From: Nocardiopsis alborubida
GTDB lineage: Bacteria; Actinomycetota; Actinomycetes; Streptosporangiales; Streptosporangiaceae
Assembly (NCBI RefSeq): GCF_012396365.1
Contig: NZ_JAAXPG010000003.1
Span: forward strand, 62,001 to 126,000
Length of the DNA: 64,000 bases
Reading direction: 5' to 3'
The notes below the pieces were generated by a model. The model searched no databases. It worked only from the letters and a program-made list of their open reading frames with translations, and had not been told where the DNA came from. This document shows positions 1 through 8,370 of the stretch, one piece after another. Positions within the stretch are counted from its first letter, which is position 1; every line of letters starts with the position of its first letter. The position numbers were made by a program, and so were the translations under genes.

Positions 1-416
1 GCAACGCGGGCGAGTTCGACCTGGTCATCAACAACGCCCGGCAGCTGAGCAACTCGCCGTGGACCTACTACGACTACCTCTACCAGCTGCCCGTCCAGGA
101 GCAGCAGACCACGGTGAACTTCCACCGCTACGAGAGCGACGAGGCCTGGGCCCTCACCGAGGAGCTCGCCCGGGTCCCCGCCGACGACGTGGAGGGCGCT
201 GCCGAGGTCACCTCGCAGCTCCAGGAGCACTTCCTGGCCGAGCTGCCGACCATCCCGCTCTGGTACAACGGCCAGTGGTCGCAGGCCAACAACGCCGCCT
301 GGACCAACTGGCCCAGTGAGGCGGAGGGCGCGCCCAGCACCCCCGCGGTGATGTGGGAGGGCTGGTACGAGCTCGGCGGGGTCGAGACCCTCGCCTCGAT
401 CGAACCGGTCGAGTAG
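1..416 (+). CDS. ABC transporter solute-binding protein, C-terminal fragment (peptide/nickel family)
   Basis: The window opens inside this gene; its reading frame begins at base 3 and ends with TAG at 414-416. About 137 residues are visible. The segment around SPWTYYDYLYQLPV, then a stretch of hydrolysis-free extracellular folds ending in AELPTIPLWYNGQWSQANN, resembles the C-terminal lobe of family 5 extracellular solute-binding proteins (DppA/OppA type), in which a late IPLWYN-like strand is common. It sits directly upstream of two permeases and two ATPases of the same transporter class, which strongly supports the assignment. The substrate is not readable from this fragment. The signal peptide and lipobox would lie outside the window. 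Confidence 0.85.
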   Translation, partial: NAGEFDLVINNARQLSNSPWTYYDYLYQLPVQEQQTTVNFHRYESDEAWALTEELARVPADDVEGAAEVTSQLQEHFLAELPTIPLWYNGQWSQANNAAWTNWPSEAEGAPSTPAVMWEGWYELGGVETLASIEPVE

Positions 417-419
417 GGG

Positions 420-440
420 CGGGGGAGAGACCTCCCCCCG
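420..440 (+). promoter_or_regulatory. Short GC hairpin just after the solute-binding protein gene
   Basis: GGGGAG and CTCCCC arms face each other four bases after the TAG stop. It may protect the 3' end of the solute-binding protein message or reduce read-through into the permeases. There is no T tract. Confidence 0.4.
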
Positions 441-514
441 TCCACACCGCTGACCACTCCCCGACCCCGGCCGAGGCCCGGCGCGAAAGAGCCCGGCCGG
501 GGGACGCCCCGGGA

Positions 515-564
515 GAGCGGGCGCGGCACGGAACACCCCCACAGGGTCCGCGCCGCGCCCGCTC
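515..564 (+). promoter_or_regulatory. Long intercistronic hairpin between binding protein and permease genes
   Basis: Arms 515-532 and 547-564 are complementary at 17 of 18 positions with a 14-base loop. It lies 42 bases before the GTG of the first permease. A hairpin here is typical of transporter operons in which the binding protein must be made in excess of the membrane parts. It is probably an mRNA-stability or attenuation element; not a canonical terminator because no T run follows. Confidence 0.5.
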
Positions 565-606
565 CGGGGCCACTCGACTGTCCGCCGCCATCACCTGGAG
601 GAACGT

Positions 607-1602
607 GTGTGGCGCTATATCGGTCGTAAGCTCTTCGTCTACCTGCTTACGTTCATCGTCGCGGTCACCATCAACTGGATGATTCCGCGCTTCATGCCCG
701 GCGACCCCATCCGCAGCATGCTCGGCCGGGCCTCGGTGGGCGACCCCGAGGCCCTGGCGGCCATGACCACCTACTACGAGGAGGTCTTCGGCCTCGACAG
801 GCCGCTGCACGAGCAGTACCTGAGCTTCTGGGCCGGCCTGTTCCGGGGGGACCTGGGCATCAGCGTGATGCTCTACCCCGAGCCGGTCACCGACGTCATC
901 ATGAGGGCGGTCCCCTTCACCCTGGGACTGCTGCTCCCCGCGATCCTGCTCAGCTGGATCGTCGGCAACCGCTTCGGGGCCTTCGCCGCCCGCAGCAAGG
1001 CCCTGGACAACACGGTCCTGCCGGTCGGCTACATCCTCACCGCCACGCCGTACATGTGGCTGGCCCTGCTGCTGGCCTGGAGCCTGGGCATCGTCGCCGG
1101 GATCTTCCCGGCCTCGAACGGCTACAGCCTCTCCCTGCGCCCCGAGTTCAGCTGGCTGTTCATCTCCGACCTGATCGCCCACTGGTTCCTGCCGTTCCTG
1201 TCCATGTTCCTGGTGGCGCTCGGCGGTTGGGCGATCGGCATGCGCAACATGATCATCTACGAGCTGGACGCGGACTACTCCAACTACCTCCAGGCCCTCG
1301 GCGCCCCGCGCAAGCTGGTCCGGCGCTACGCGTTCCGCAACGCCATGCTGCCGCAGATCACCGGCCTGGCCGTCCAGCTGGGCACGATCATCGCGGGCTC
1401 CCTGCTCACCGAGATCGTGTTCAACTACCCCGGCCTCGGCAAGCTCATCCTGGACTCCCTGGAGAGCCGCGACTTCTTCCTGCTCCAGGGCGTCTTCCTG
1501 TTCGTGATCATCGGCGTGCTGATCGCCAACTTCATCATCGACATCGTCTACGTGCTGATCGACCCGCGCACCCGGGTCCAGATGACGGGAGGCTCCTCAT
1601 GA
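607..1602 (+). CDS. Peptide/nickel-type ABC transporter permease (DppB-like)
   Basis: A 331-residue integral membrane protein that would form half of the translocation channel. The N-terminal helix (about residues 9-28) is followed by the extracellular segment MPGDPIRSMLGR typical of DppB/OppB permeases, and several later hydrophobic helices surround the EAA-like cytoplasmic loop near YLQALGAPRKLVRRYAFRNA. The GTG at 607 is chosen because GGAGGA lies at 597-602; a GTG two bases earlier is out of frame. The stop overlaps the ATG of the next permease (ATGA), which indicates translational coupling. Substrate unknown; family membership is secure. Confidence 0.92.
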   Translation: MWRYIGRKLFVYLLTFIVAVTINWMIPRFMPGDPIRSMLGRASVGDPEALAAMTTYYEEVFGLDRPLHEQYLSFWAGLFRGDLGISVMLYPEPVTDVIMRAVPFTLGLLLPAILLSWIVGNRFGAFAARSKALDNTVLPVGYILTATPYMWLALLLAWSLGIVAGIFPASNGYSLSLRPEFSWLFISDLIAHWFLPFLSMFLVALGGWAIGMRNMIIYELDADYSNYLQALGAPRKLVRRYAFRNAMLPQITGLAVQLGTIIAGSLLTEIVFNYPGLGKLILDSLESRDFFLLQGVFLFVIIGVLIANFIIDIVYVLIDPRTRVQMTGGSS

Positions 1603-2507
1603 CGAACGTCGCCGGAGCTCCGGGCACCGCCGAGAAGGCGGCCGCCCCCGAACCAGCCGAGCGCAAGGGTTCCGAGGCCCTGTACTACGCCCGGCGCAAC
1701 CCCAAGCTGCTCATCGGCTCGGGCATCGTCCTGGTCTTCCTGCTGCTCGGGATCATCGGCCCCCTCTTCGTCAGCGACAGCCCCAACGAGTACGTCGGCC
1801 CCCAGACCCAGTCCCCCAACGGCGAGTACTGGTTCGGCACCACCACGTTCGGCCAGGACATCTGGGCCCAGTTCGTGCACGGCGTGCGCGCCACGTTCAT
1901 CATCGGCCTGTTCGGCGGCGGCGTCGCCTTCGTCATCGGCACGGCGGTCGGCTTCGTCGCCGGGTACAAGGGCGGGATCGTCGACGAGATCCTCAACATG
2001 ATCACGAACGTGGTCCTGGTGCTGCCCGCGATGGTCGTGCTCATCGTCGCGATCGCCTACCTGGACGCGCGCGGCCTGTTCGTGCAGGGCCTGTTCATCG
2101 GCCTGACCGCCTGGCCGTGGGCGGCCCGCGCGGTCCGCTCGCAGGCGCTGTCCCTGGCCACCCGCGACTACGTGGACCTGGCCCGGCTGAGCGGTCGGCG
2201 CACGTGGAAGATCATCACCACCGAGATCGCGCCCAACATGAGCTCGTACCTGGTGATGTCCTTCATCCTGCTCTTCGGCGGCGCGGTCCTCACCGCGGCC
2301 GGCCTGGACTTCATCGGCCTCGGCCCCTCCAACGGCGTGTCCCTCGGCCTGATGCTGGAGAGCGCCGTCTCCTGGAGCGCGCTCACCCTCGGCATGTGGT
2401 GGTGGTTCATCCCGCCGGGCCTCGGCATCACGGTGATCGTGGGCTCGCTGTACATCCTCAACGTCGGGTTGGACGAGGTCTTCAACCCCAAGCTGCGGGA
2501 GCTGTGA
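1599..2507 (+). CDS. Peptide/nickel-type ABC transporter permease (DppC-like)
   Basis: A 302-residue permease that pairs with the preceding one. It has a hydrophilic N-terminus, a first helix near LLIGSGIVLVFLLLGIIGPL, the FGTTTFGQDIWAQFVHGVR segment characteristic of DppC proteins (usually GTDxxGRDxxSR), and the EAA loop around YVDLARLSGRRTWKIITTEIAPNM. The ATG at 1599 overlaps the preceding TGA and is the natural start; a longer in-frame extension upstream lies within the previous gene and is rejected. Its own TGA shares one base with the ATG of the ATPase gene. The normally conserved GTD motif reads GTT here, a mild divergence. Confidence 0.92.
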   Translation: MTNVAGAPGTAEKAAAPEPAERKGSEALYYARRNPKLLIGSGIVLVFLLLGIIGPLFVSDSPNEYVGPQTQSPNGEYWFGTTTFGQDIWAQFVHGVRATFIIGLFGGGVAFVIGTAVGFVAGYKGGIVDEILNMITNVVLVLPAMVVLIVAIAYLDARGLFVQGLFIGLTAWPWAARAVRSQALSLATRDYVDLARLSGRRTWKIITTEIAPNMSSYLVMSFILLFGGAVLTAAGLDFIGLGPSNGVSLGLMLESAVSWSALTLGMWWWFIPPGLGITVIVGSLYILNVGLDEVFNPKLREL

Positions 2508-3463
2508 TGACCCTGCGCGTCAAGGACCTGAAGGTCTACTACCAGACCCTGCGCGGGGACGTCCACGCCCTCGACGGCGTCACGTTCGACCTCGCCGACG
2601 GGGAGATCATGGGCCTGGCCGGGGAGTCCGGCTGCGGCAAGACCACCCTGGGCAAGAGCCTGATCCGCCTGGACTCGCGGATGCGCCACGTCGGCGGCAC
2701 GATCGAGCTGGACGGCAAGGATGTGCCCATCGCCGACGACCAGGCGATGGTGCCCCTGCGGTACCACGAGATCTCGCTCATCCCGCAGTACGCGATGAGC
2801 GCACTCAACCCGACCCGCAAGATCGGGAAGATGATCAACGAGCTGCTGCGCGCCCGAGGCGTGCGGCCCGCCGACATCACCGAGGAGCTCCACCGCCGCC
2901 TGGAACTGGTCGGCCTGGACACCGACGTGCTCAACCGGTTCCCGATCGAGCTGTCCGGCGGCATGAAGCAGCGCGTCGTCATGGTCATCTCGACCCTGCT
3001 CAACCCGTCGCTGCTGATCGCCGACGAGGTCACCTCGGCCCTGGACGTGTCCACCCAGCGCTCCGTCGCGGAGTCGATGGTGGAGTTCCGCGACCGGGGC
3101 TACATCAAGAGCATGGTCTTCGTGACCCACGACATCTCGCTCGTGTACCAGATGGCGGACACGATCATGGTGATGTACGCGGGCCACGTCGTGGAGAAGG
3201 CGCCCGCGGGCACCGTCATCAACGATCCCAAGCACCCCTACACCCAGATGCTCATCGGGGCGCTGCCCGAGGTCGGCTCCACCTCCACCGTGCAGGGCGG
3301 CCGTCTGGAGGGCATTCCCGGCACCCCGCCGGGGCTGCTCAACCCGCCCACCGGCTGCCGGTTCAAGGACCGCTGCCCGATGGCGTTCTCCAAGTGCTCC
3401 GAACAGCCGCCGCTGGTGGAGATCGAACCCGGCCACTGGGCCGCCTGCTGGAAGACGGGGTGA
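2507..3463 (+). CDS. ABC transporter ATPase (DppD-like)
   Basis: A 318-residue ATPase that would energise the transporter from the cytoplasmic side. Visible motifs are the Walker A GESGCGKTT, the signature LSGGMKQR, Walker B LLIADEVTSALD and the switch histidine in VTHDIS. The C-terminus has the oligopeptide/dipeptide transporter extension with spaced cysteines (CRFKDRCPMAFSKC). The ATG at 2507 overlaps the TGA of the permease. As usual, the next gene supplies the partner ATPase. Confidence 0.92.
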   Translation: MTLRVKDLKVYYQTLRGDVHALDGVTFDLADGEIMGLAGESGCGKTTLGKSLIRLDSRMRHVGGTIELDGKDVPIADDQAMVPLRYHEISLIPQYAMSALNPTRKIGKMINELLRARGVRPADITEELHRRLELVGLDTDVLNRFPIELSGGMKQRVVMVISTLLNPSLLIADEVTSALDVSTQRSVAESMVEFRDRGYIKSMVFVTHDISLVYQMADTIMVMYAGHVVEKAPAGTVINDPKHPYTQMLIGALPEVGSTSTVQGGRLEGIPGTPPGLLNPPTGCRFKDRCPMAFSKCSEQPPLVEIEPGHWAACWKTG

Positions 3464-3471
3464 GGTAGACC

Positions 3472-4380
3472 GTGCTGGAACTCAGCCACGTGCACAAGGT
3501 GTACAAGGTGGGCGCGTTCGGCGGTGGCCGCCTGCGCGCCGTCCGCGACGTGAGCCTCACGGTGGGTGCGGGCGAGGTCGTCTCGCTGATCGGTGAGAGC
3601 GGCAGCGGCAAGAGCACCCTCGGCAAGATGGTGCTGGGCCTGTCGAGTCCGACCTCGGGGAGCATCACCTTCGAGGGCACCGACATCACCACCATCAAGG
3701 GCCACACCGCGCGCAAGGAGTACTACCGCCGCGTGCAGGGGGTCTTCCAGGACCCGTTCAGCTGCTTCAACCCCATCTTCAAGGCCGACCGCGTCTTCGA
3801 GATGGTCCGCACCTCCTACTTCCCGCAGACCCCGGAGACGGAGTGGCGGGACAAGGTGCTGGCCGCGATCGCCACGGTGCGCCTGGACCCGGGCAACGTC
3901 CTCAACAAGTACCCGCACCAGCTCAGCGGCGGCCAGTTGCAGCGCCTGCTGATCGCGCGGGCGCTGCTGCTGGACATCAAGCTGCTGGTCGCCGACGAGA
4001 TCATCAGCATGCTCGACGCCTCCACGCGCATCGACGTGCTCAACCTGCTCGCCGACCTCAAGGAGCGCGGCCTGGGCATCCTGTTCGTCACCCACGACCT
4101 GTCGCTGGGCAACTACGTCAGCGACAAGTCGGTGATCCTGCGCAAGGGCGCGATCGCCGAGATGGGGCCCACGGCCAGGGTCTTCGACAACCCGCTGCAC
4201 CCCTACAGCCGTCACCTGCTGTCCTGCGTGCCGCAGCTGCACCGCACCTGGGCCGAGGTCGACGCCGAACTGGCGGCCAACCCCCCCGAGGACGTCGTCC
4301 TGCCGACGGCGCCCGACGAGGACTCTGCACCGCTGATCGAGGCCGAGGAGGGCCACTTCGTGGGAATCGACCAGGGCTGA
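3472..4380 (+). CDS. ABC transporter ATPase (DppF-like)
   Basis: A 302-residue partner ATPase. It shows Walker A GESGSGKST, signature LSGGQLQR, Walker B LLVADEIISMLDAS and VTHDLS. The Walker B region has EIISML where most homologues have EPVSAL, so it is a divergent member, but the catalytic glutamate is present. GTG at 3472 follows GAGG at 3462-3465 after the previous stop, with eight bases between genes. It is the last gene of the operon; a strong hairpin follows about 90 bases downstream. The C-terminal oligopeptide-type cysteine cluster is reduced compared with the preceding ATPase. Confidence 0.9.
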   Translation: MLELSHVHKVYKVGAFGGGRLRAVRDVSLTVGAGEVVSLIGESGSGKSTLGKMVLGLSSPTSGSITFEGTDITTIKGHTARKEYYRRVQGVFQDPFSCFNPIFKADRVFEMVRTSYFPQTPETEWRDKVLAAIATVRLDPGNVLNKYPHQLSGGQLQRLLIARALLLDIKLLVADEIISMLDASTRIDVLNLLADLKERGLGILFVTHDLSLGNYVSDKSVILRKGAIAEMGPTARVFDNPLHPYSRHLLSCVPQLHRTWAEVDAELAANPPEDVVLPTAPDEDSAPLIEAEEGHFVGIDQG

Positions 4381-4467
4381 GCCCCCCGCTTTCCCCCATT
4401 CCGGCGCCCGTCCACCCCCCGCGGGCGCCTCGGTCTTTTCCGGACCCCTCCGCGCCCGCTGTGGGAG

Positions 4468-4495
4468 GCGCCCCGGACCCGGGGGTCCGGGGCGC
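4468..4495 (+). terminator. Hairpin terminator of the first ABC operon
   Basis: Perfect 13-bp arms (4468-4480 and 4483-4495) with a two-base nominal loop, 88 bases beyond the last stop codon. No T tract, as is usual in high-G+C actinomycetes. Confidence 0.55.
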
Positions 4496-5109
4496 GGGAT
4501 CCCCGCCGTCGAAGGGGCGGGGAAGCGGGCGCGGTGGTTCTTCGCGCACGGTCTCGACACCGACCGCCGAAAGCCGGAATTCGACGCGCGAACCCGGGCG
4601 GTCGGTGGTGATTCGCGGATGTCCGTACGGTCCCGGGTCCTCTTGCGGTACCTGCTCCCGAACGTCGGCGAACTCGGTCCGTAGGGGGACCCGGACGCCT
4701 TCCCGGACGCCCCGCCGCCCGGCGGGCCGCACACCCCCGTGGTCGCGGGCGGAGTCGTCCCGGACCCGGACGCGGCCACGAGCGCACCCGCCCTGAGGTG
4801 CGTCGACGACGTGCCGGCGACATCCGTCTGAACGGGAGAGGGCATCCCGGTGTGCGGTCACACGCGGCACACGGGTACCCTGGAAGGTCCATCGGTATTC
4901 CCCGGCGGGCCGTGCGGGTTGCCACACCTGAATCCTCTGCCAGCTGGCCCGTCTGTGGTAGGTTCGAAGTGATTGTTAGTCGTTGAATTTCGCAGTTGGT
5001 GTCTTGCCCGCGGAGTTTGTGACCGGCGGGCGGTTTCCAAGGGAGTCCGGCTCGCGGCAATTCGCGGACGTGAGTTTGCGTCCGTGTACACCGAGCTGAA
5101 GGAGAGAAC
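4496..5109 (+). promoter_or_regulatory. Long gene-free region upstream of the cold-shock gene
   Basis: No convincing gene. A TAGGTT hexamer at 4959-4964, with a TG a few bases upstream, could be a -10 element, which would leave a leader of roughly 140 bases before the cold-shock ATG; long leaders are common in cold-shock mRNAs. A small CGGACG/CGTCCG hairpin lies about 30 bases before the ribosome binding site. The composition falls noticeably in A+T-richer patches near 4970-5000. The promoter call is tentative. Confidence 0.35.
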
Positions 5110-5313
5110 ATGGCTCAGGGAACTGTGAAGTGGTTCAACGGCGAGAAGGGCTTCGGCTTCATCTCCCCCGACGGCGGCGGCCCCGACGCCTTCGTTCACT
5201 ACAGCGCCATCCAGGGTTCGGGCTTCCGTAACCTGGAGGAGAACCAGCGCGTGGAGTTCGAGATCGTTGAGGGCACCCGCGGCCCGCAGGCCGAGAACGT
5301 CGTCGCGCTCTAG
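5110..5313 (+). CDS. Cold-shock domain protein
   Basis: A 67-residue single-domain OB-fold RNA/DNA chaperone. It contains both nucleic-acid-binding signatures, [12 protein letters not shown] (RNP1 region) and DAFVHYSAI (RNP2 region), and has the usual family length. GAAGGAGAG at 5099-5106 is a near-ideal ribosome binding site for the ATG at 5110. Cold-shock proteins of this size melt RNA structure and often serve general growth as well as cold adaptation; which applies here cannot be told. The gene is monocistronic, with a perfect terminator hairpin 18 bases after the stop. Confidence 0.97.
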   Translation: MAQGTVKWFNGEKGFGFISPDGGGPDAFVHYSAIQGSGFRNLEENQRVEFEIVEGTRGPQAENVVAL

Positions 5314-5331
5314 CACGCGATAACTTCGCGT

Positions 5332-5364
5332 AACGCCCCGGAAGGCACCGCCTTCCGGGGCGTT
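5332..5364. terminator. Bidirectional terminator between the cold-shock gene and glpD
   Basis: A perfect 14-bp stem (5332-5345 with 5351-5364) and five-base loop lie between two convergent genes and end in TT, so the hairpin can serve both strands. Confidence 0.85.
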
Positions 5365-5396
5365 CGTGTGTCCGGCCCCCCGGAGGGGGCGGGAAC

Positions 5397-6965
5397 TCAC
5401 TCCTCCAGCAGGGCCTCGGTGCGCTGACGCACCTCGGGGGTGTCCAGTCCCCGCACGGTCACCGTGGTGCGGCGGCGCAGCGCGTCGTCCGCGGTCACCG
5501 CCCACTCGCGGTCGCGGGCGAAGACCACCTGCGCCCAGATGTCGGGGCCGTCGGGGTGGATGCGCTCGCCCAGCCCCGGCTCCTCGCGGACCATCGCCGC
5601 GATGTCCATGGCCAGGCTCCCGTAGTGCGACGCCAGGTGACGGGCCACCAGCGGGTCCAGCGGGGCGCCGGGCGCGCGGTCGGTGATGAGCCGCTGGGCC
5701 ACCGCGTCCGGACTGGCCAGCCCGGGCAGCGGCACCGTGCGCAGCGGGTCGGCCATGTCCTCGGACAGCGGCACGGCGCTGACCTTGCGCAGCTCCTTCA
5801 GGACGGCGCGGCCGATGTGGCGGTAGGTCGTCCACTTGCCGCCCGCGACCGAGAGCATCCCGCCCCGGCCCTGGCTGACCACGGTCTCGCGCTTGGCCGC
5901 GCTGGTGCCGCCGGGCCCGCCGGGCAGCACCCTCAGCCCGGCGAAGGAGTAGTCGACGTGGGAGGCGTCCAGGTAGGGCGCGTCGATGCCCAGCGCCGCC
6001 TCGCCGAGGATCTGCTCCACGTCGGCGGGTACGACCGACACGTCGGCCGGGTCCCCGGTGTACTCCTCGTCGGTGGTGCCCAGCAGCAGCCTGCCCTCCC
6101 ACGGGATCGCGAACGACACCCGGTACTTGTCCACGGGGATGGTCAGCGCGGCGCGCCAGGGCTCGGGGGTCCGCAGCACCAGGTGCGCGCCCTTGGACAG
6201 GCGGACGCTGGGCGAGGCGGAGGGGTCCTCCATGCTCCGCAGCCGGTCCACCCACGGACCGGTCGCGTTGAGGACCAGCCGTGCGTCGATGCCGAACTCC
6301 CCGCCCTCGACGCGGTCGCGCAGGTCGGCGCCGGTGACCCGGCCCCGTGTGGTGCGCAGCCCCACGACCTCGGCGTGGTTGAGCACCACCGCGCCCGCGT
6401 CCACGGCGGCGCGCACGCTCATGACGGCCATGCGGCTGTCGTTCATCTGGTGGTCGCTGTAGGCGGCCACCGACCGCAGGCCGTCGGTGCGCAGGCCCGG
6501 GGCGAGCCGCCGCGCCTGGGCGGGGGAGAGCAGGCGGCCCATGCCGTCGCCGAAGGCGGACAGGGCCGAGTACAGGAACACCCCGGCGCCCATCTTCGCG
6601 GCTCCGTGCGGGCCGCCGGAGTAGATCGGGACCAGGAACGGCATGTGGTTGACCAGGTGCGGTGCCACGTCGGAGGCCAGGGAACGGCGCTCGCGGTGGT
6701 TCTCGGCGACCAGGCGCACCTGGCCGCTCTGGAGGTAGCGCAGTCCGCCGTGCACCAGCTTGGATGAGGCGCTGGAGGTGGCCCCGGCGAAGTCCCCCGA
6801 ATCGACCATGGCCACGCGCAGGCCCGCCTGGGTGGCGGTCCAGGCGACGGAGGTCCCGAGGATCCCGCCGCCGACGACCAGGAGGTCGAAGGTCCCCCGG
6901 GTGAGTTCGTCGCGTGTGCGCGAGCGCGACGAGGCGATGCGGTTCTGGCTGGCGCTGACGGTCAT
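5397..6965 (-). CDS. glpD: Aerobic glycerol-3-phosphate dehydrogenase
   Basis: A 522-residue FAD flavoenzyme of the GlpD/GlpA family that oxidises glycerol 3-phosphate to dihydroxyacetone phosphate and passes electrons to the quinone pool at the membrane. The Rossmann motif GGGILG is at residues 32-37, followed by ATSSASSKLVHGGLRYLQ, the classic GlpD segment; the conserved substrate region LVLNATGPWVDRLR is also present. The ATG at 6965 is preferred because GAGGAG lies eight bases upstream; a longer open frame upstream runs through the operator region and is not believed. It follows glpK and glpF on the same strand but after a strong terminator and with two predicted IclR operators in front, so it probably has its own promoter. 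Confidence 0.95.
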   Translation of the reverse strand: MTVSASQNRIASSRSRTRDELTRGTFDLLVVGGGILGTSVAWTATQAGLRVAMVDSGDFAGATSSASSKLVHGGLRYLQSGQVRLVAENHRERRSLASDVAPHLVNHMPFLVPIYSGGPHGAAKMGAGVFLYSALSAFGDGMGRLLSPAQARRLAPGLRTDGLRSVAAYSDHQMNDSRMAVMSVRAAVDAGAVVLNHAEVVGLRTTRGRVTGADLRDRVEGGEFGIDARLVLNATGPWVDRLRSMEDPSASPSVRLSKGAHLVLRTPEPWRAALTIPVDKYRVSFAIPWEGRLLLGTTDEEYTGDPADVSVVPADVEQILGEAALGIDAPYLDASHVDYSFAGLRVLPGGPGGTSAAKRETVVSQGRGGMLSVAGGKWTTYRHIGRAVLKELRKVSAVPLSEDMADPLRTVPLPGLASPDAVAQRLITDRAPGAPLDPLVARHLASHYGSLAMDIAAMVREEPGLGERIHPDGPDIWAQVVFARDREWAVTADDALRRRTTVTVRGLDTPEVRQRTEALLEE

Positions 6966-7047
6966 GGCTGTGCTCCTCGGAGGGATGGAGGGGGCCTCGC
7001 GTGCACCTGAACAGTCTCCACGTTTCAGGCGATGTATCGCCTTCATA

Positions 7048-7064
7048 ATACGACAATGCCGAAC
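7048..7064. promoter_or_regulatory. Predicted IclR/GylR operator 1, upstream of glpD
   Basis: ATACGACAATGCCGAAC: an interrupted palindrome sharing CGACAATG with the sites at 7183-7199, 9943-9959 and 11005-11021. It begins 83 bases upstream of the glpD ATG. The imperfect right half makes it weaker than the regulator's own site. Confidence 0.55.
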
Positions 7065-7182
7065 GCTGGTGAAGGTGAGGGGGTGGTTCAGCCGGAAAAA
7101 CAGGCCTAGGAACGCCCCAGGGCGAAGGGAAGTTCGCCGAAGATCGCGCAGGGGAACCGGATCAGTACACGGGGCTCGAAAG

Positions 7183-7199
7183 ATGCGGCATTGTCGAAC
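7183..7199. promoter_or_regulatory. Predicted IclR/GylR operator 2, upstream of glpD
   Basis: Read on the minus strand this is GTTCGACAATGCCGCAT, nearly identical in its core to operator 1 but in the opposite orientation and 135 bases away. Paired distant sites would allow looping over the glpD promoter. Confidence 0.5.
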
Positions 7200-7250
7200 T
7201 TCGATGGCCGCACGCGCGGCAGGCCCGCGTGGAGGGCGCGCACAGCGAAG

Positions 7251-7286
7251 CCCCGGGGCGTTCCGCGTGCGCGGAACGCCCCGGGG
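7251..7286 (-). terminator. Terminator of the glpK-glpF unit
   Basis: Arms 7251-7267 and 7270-7286 are perfectly complementary over 17 bases. The hairpin lies about 115 bases past the glpF stop in the minus-strand direction. Confidence 0.7.
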
Positions 7287-7400
7287 CGGTGCGGCCCTGG
7301 GGCCGTCGCGGAGGCCCCGGAGGAGGGGCCTTCGGGGCCCGGGCGGTCGTGGGAGGGCCGGTCGGAGCGGCGGTCGCACCGCCCCCGGGGCCCGCGGTGC

Positions 7401-8153
7401 TCAGGCGCCGAAGCCGGTGAGCCTCCAGATCCACGCGCCGATCACACCGCCCACCAGAGGGCCGACCACCGGGATCCAGGCGTACCCCCAGTCGGACGGG
7501 CCCTTGCCCGGGATCGGCAGCACCGCGTGCGCGATGCGCGGCCCCAGGTCACGGGCCGGGTTGATGGCGTACCCAGTCGGGCCGCCCAGGGACAGGCCGA
7601 TCGCCAGCACCAGCAGACCGGTCAGCAGCGGCGCGAGGCCGTTGGTGAACAGGCCGCTCAGGTCGACGCCGCCCTCGATGGAGACGTAGCCGGAGTTCGC
7701 ACCGATGCCCAGTACGCCCAGGAGCAGCATGGCGGTGCCGATGATCTCGGTGATGAGGTTGGCCACCGGGTTGCGCACGGCCGGAGCGGTGCTGAACACG
7801 CCCAGCTTCGCGTCCGGGTCGTCGGTGATCTTCCAGTGCGGCAGGTAGACCAGGTAGACCAGGACGGCACCGGTGAACGCGCCGCCCATCTGGGCCAGGA
7901 CGTAGCCCGGGACCTGGGCCCAGGCGAACTCGCCGATGCTGGCCAGGCCGAGCGTGACCGCCGGGTTGATGTGGGCGCCGCTGGTGGCGCCGACGACGTA
8001 GACGGCCATCGCGACCGCCATGCCCCAACCGAAGGTGACGACGATCCAGCCGCCGTTGAGGGCCTTGGAACGCGCGAGTGAGACACCGGCGACGACACCG
8101 CCGCCGAGCAGGACCAGGATCGCCGTACCGACGAACTCTGCCAGATAGACCAT
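7401..8153 (-). CDS. glpF: Glycerol uptake facilitator (aquaglyceroporin)
   Basis: A 250-residue MIP-family channel for passive glycerol entry through the cytoplasmic membrane. Both pore motifs are present: NPA at residues 63-65 and NPARD at 198-202; the aspartate after the second NPA motif marks the glycerol-conducting subgroup rather than a strict water channel. About six membrane helices are readable. The ATG at 8153 follows GGAGG by five bases. It lies 217 bases downstream of glpK, separated by a long hairpin, and is followed by a strong terminator, giving a glpK-glpF unit. No operator like those at the other glp genes was seen directly upstream. Confidence 0.95.
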   Translation of the reverse strand: MVYLAEFVGTAILVLLGGGVVAGVSLARSKALNGGWIVVTFGWGMAVAMAVYVVGATSGAHINPAVTLGLASIGEFAWAQVPGYVLAQMGGAFTGAVLVYLVYLPHWKITDDPDAKLGVFSTAPAVRNPVANLITEIIGTAMLLLGVLGIGANSGYVSIEGGVDLSGLFTNGLAPLLTGLLVLAIGLSLGGPTGYAINPARDLGPRIAHAVLPIPGKGPSDWGYAWIPVVGPLVGGVIGAWIWRLTGFGA

Positions 8154-8294
8154 GGAGACCTCCGCCCCGTCAGGGGGAACCGGGTCACGGGGGCCTCGCC
8201 CCCGCCGACCGGCGCCGGGCCGGAGGCGGGGGTTCAATAGGACGCACCCGTCACAGGAATGGGATGGAGCGGAGCGCGCAGGGCGTTCCGCGGG

Positions 8295-8341
8295 CCGGTT
8301 CCCGGGAGCCGAAGGTGGCAGCCGGGGCTTCTGGGAACCGG
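8295..8341 (-). promoter_or_regulatory. Intercistronic hairpin between glpK and glpF
   Basis: Arms 8295-8310 (CCGGTTCCCGGGAGCC) and 8326-8341 pair over 16 positions, with two pairs being G-T on one strand, around a 15-base loop. It begins about 30 bases after the glpK stop. Likely an mRNA processing or partial termination element that sets the GlpK to GlpF ratio. Confidence 0.5.
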
Positions 8342-8370
8342 TTGTTCGGTGGGGTGCCGCCGCCCCCGCG

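Noticed and set aside
5332..5364. Cold-shock thermosensor or riboswitch
   Set aside because: The structure is a plain perfect 14-bp hairpin between convergent genes, which a terminator explains.
6966..7379. N-terminal extension of glpD
   Set aside because: The open frame continues upstream but passes through two operators and a terminator region, and GAGGAG supports the shorter start.
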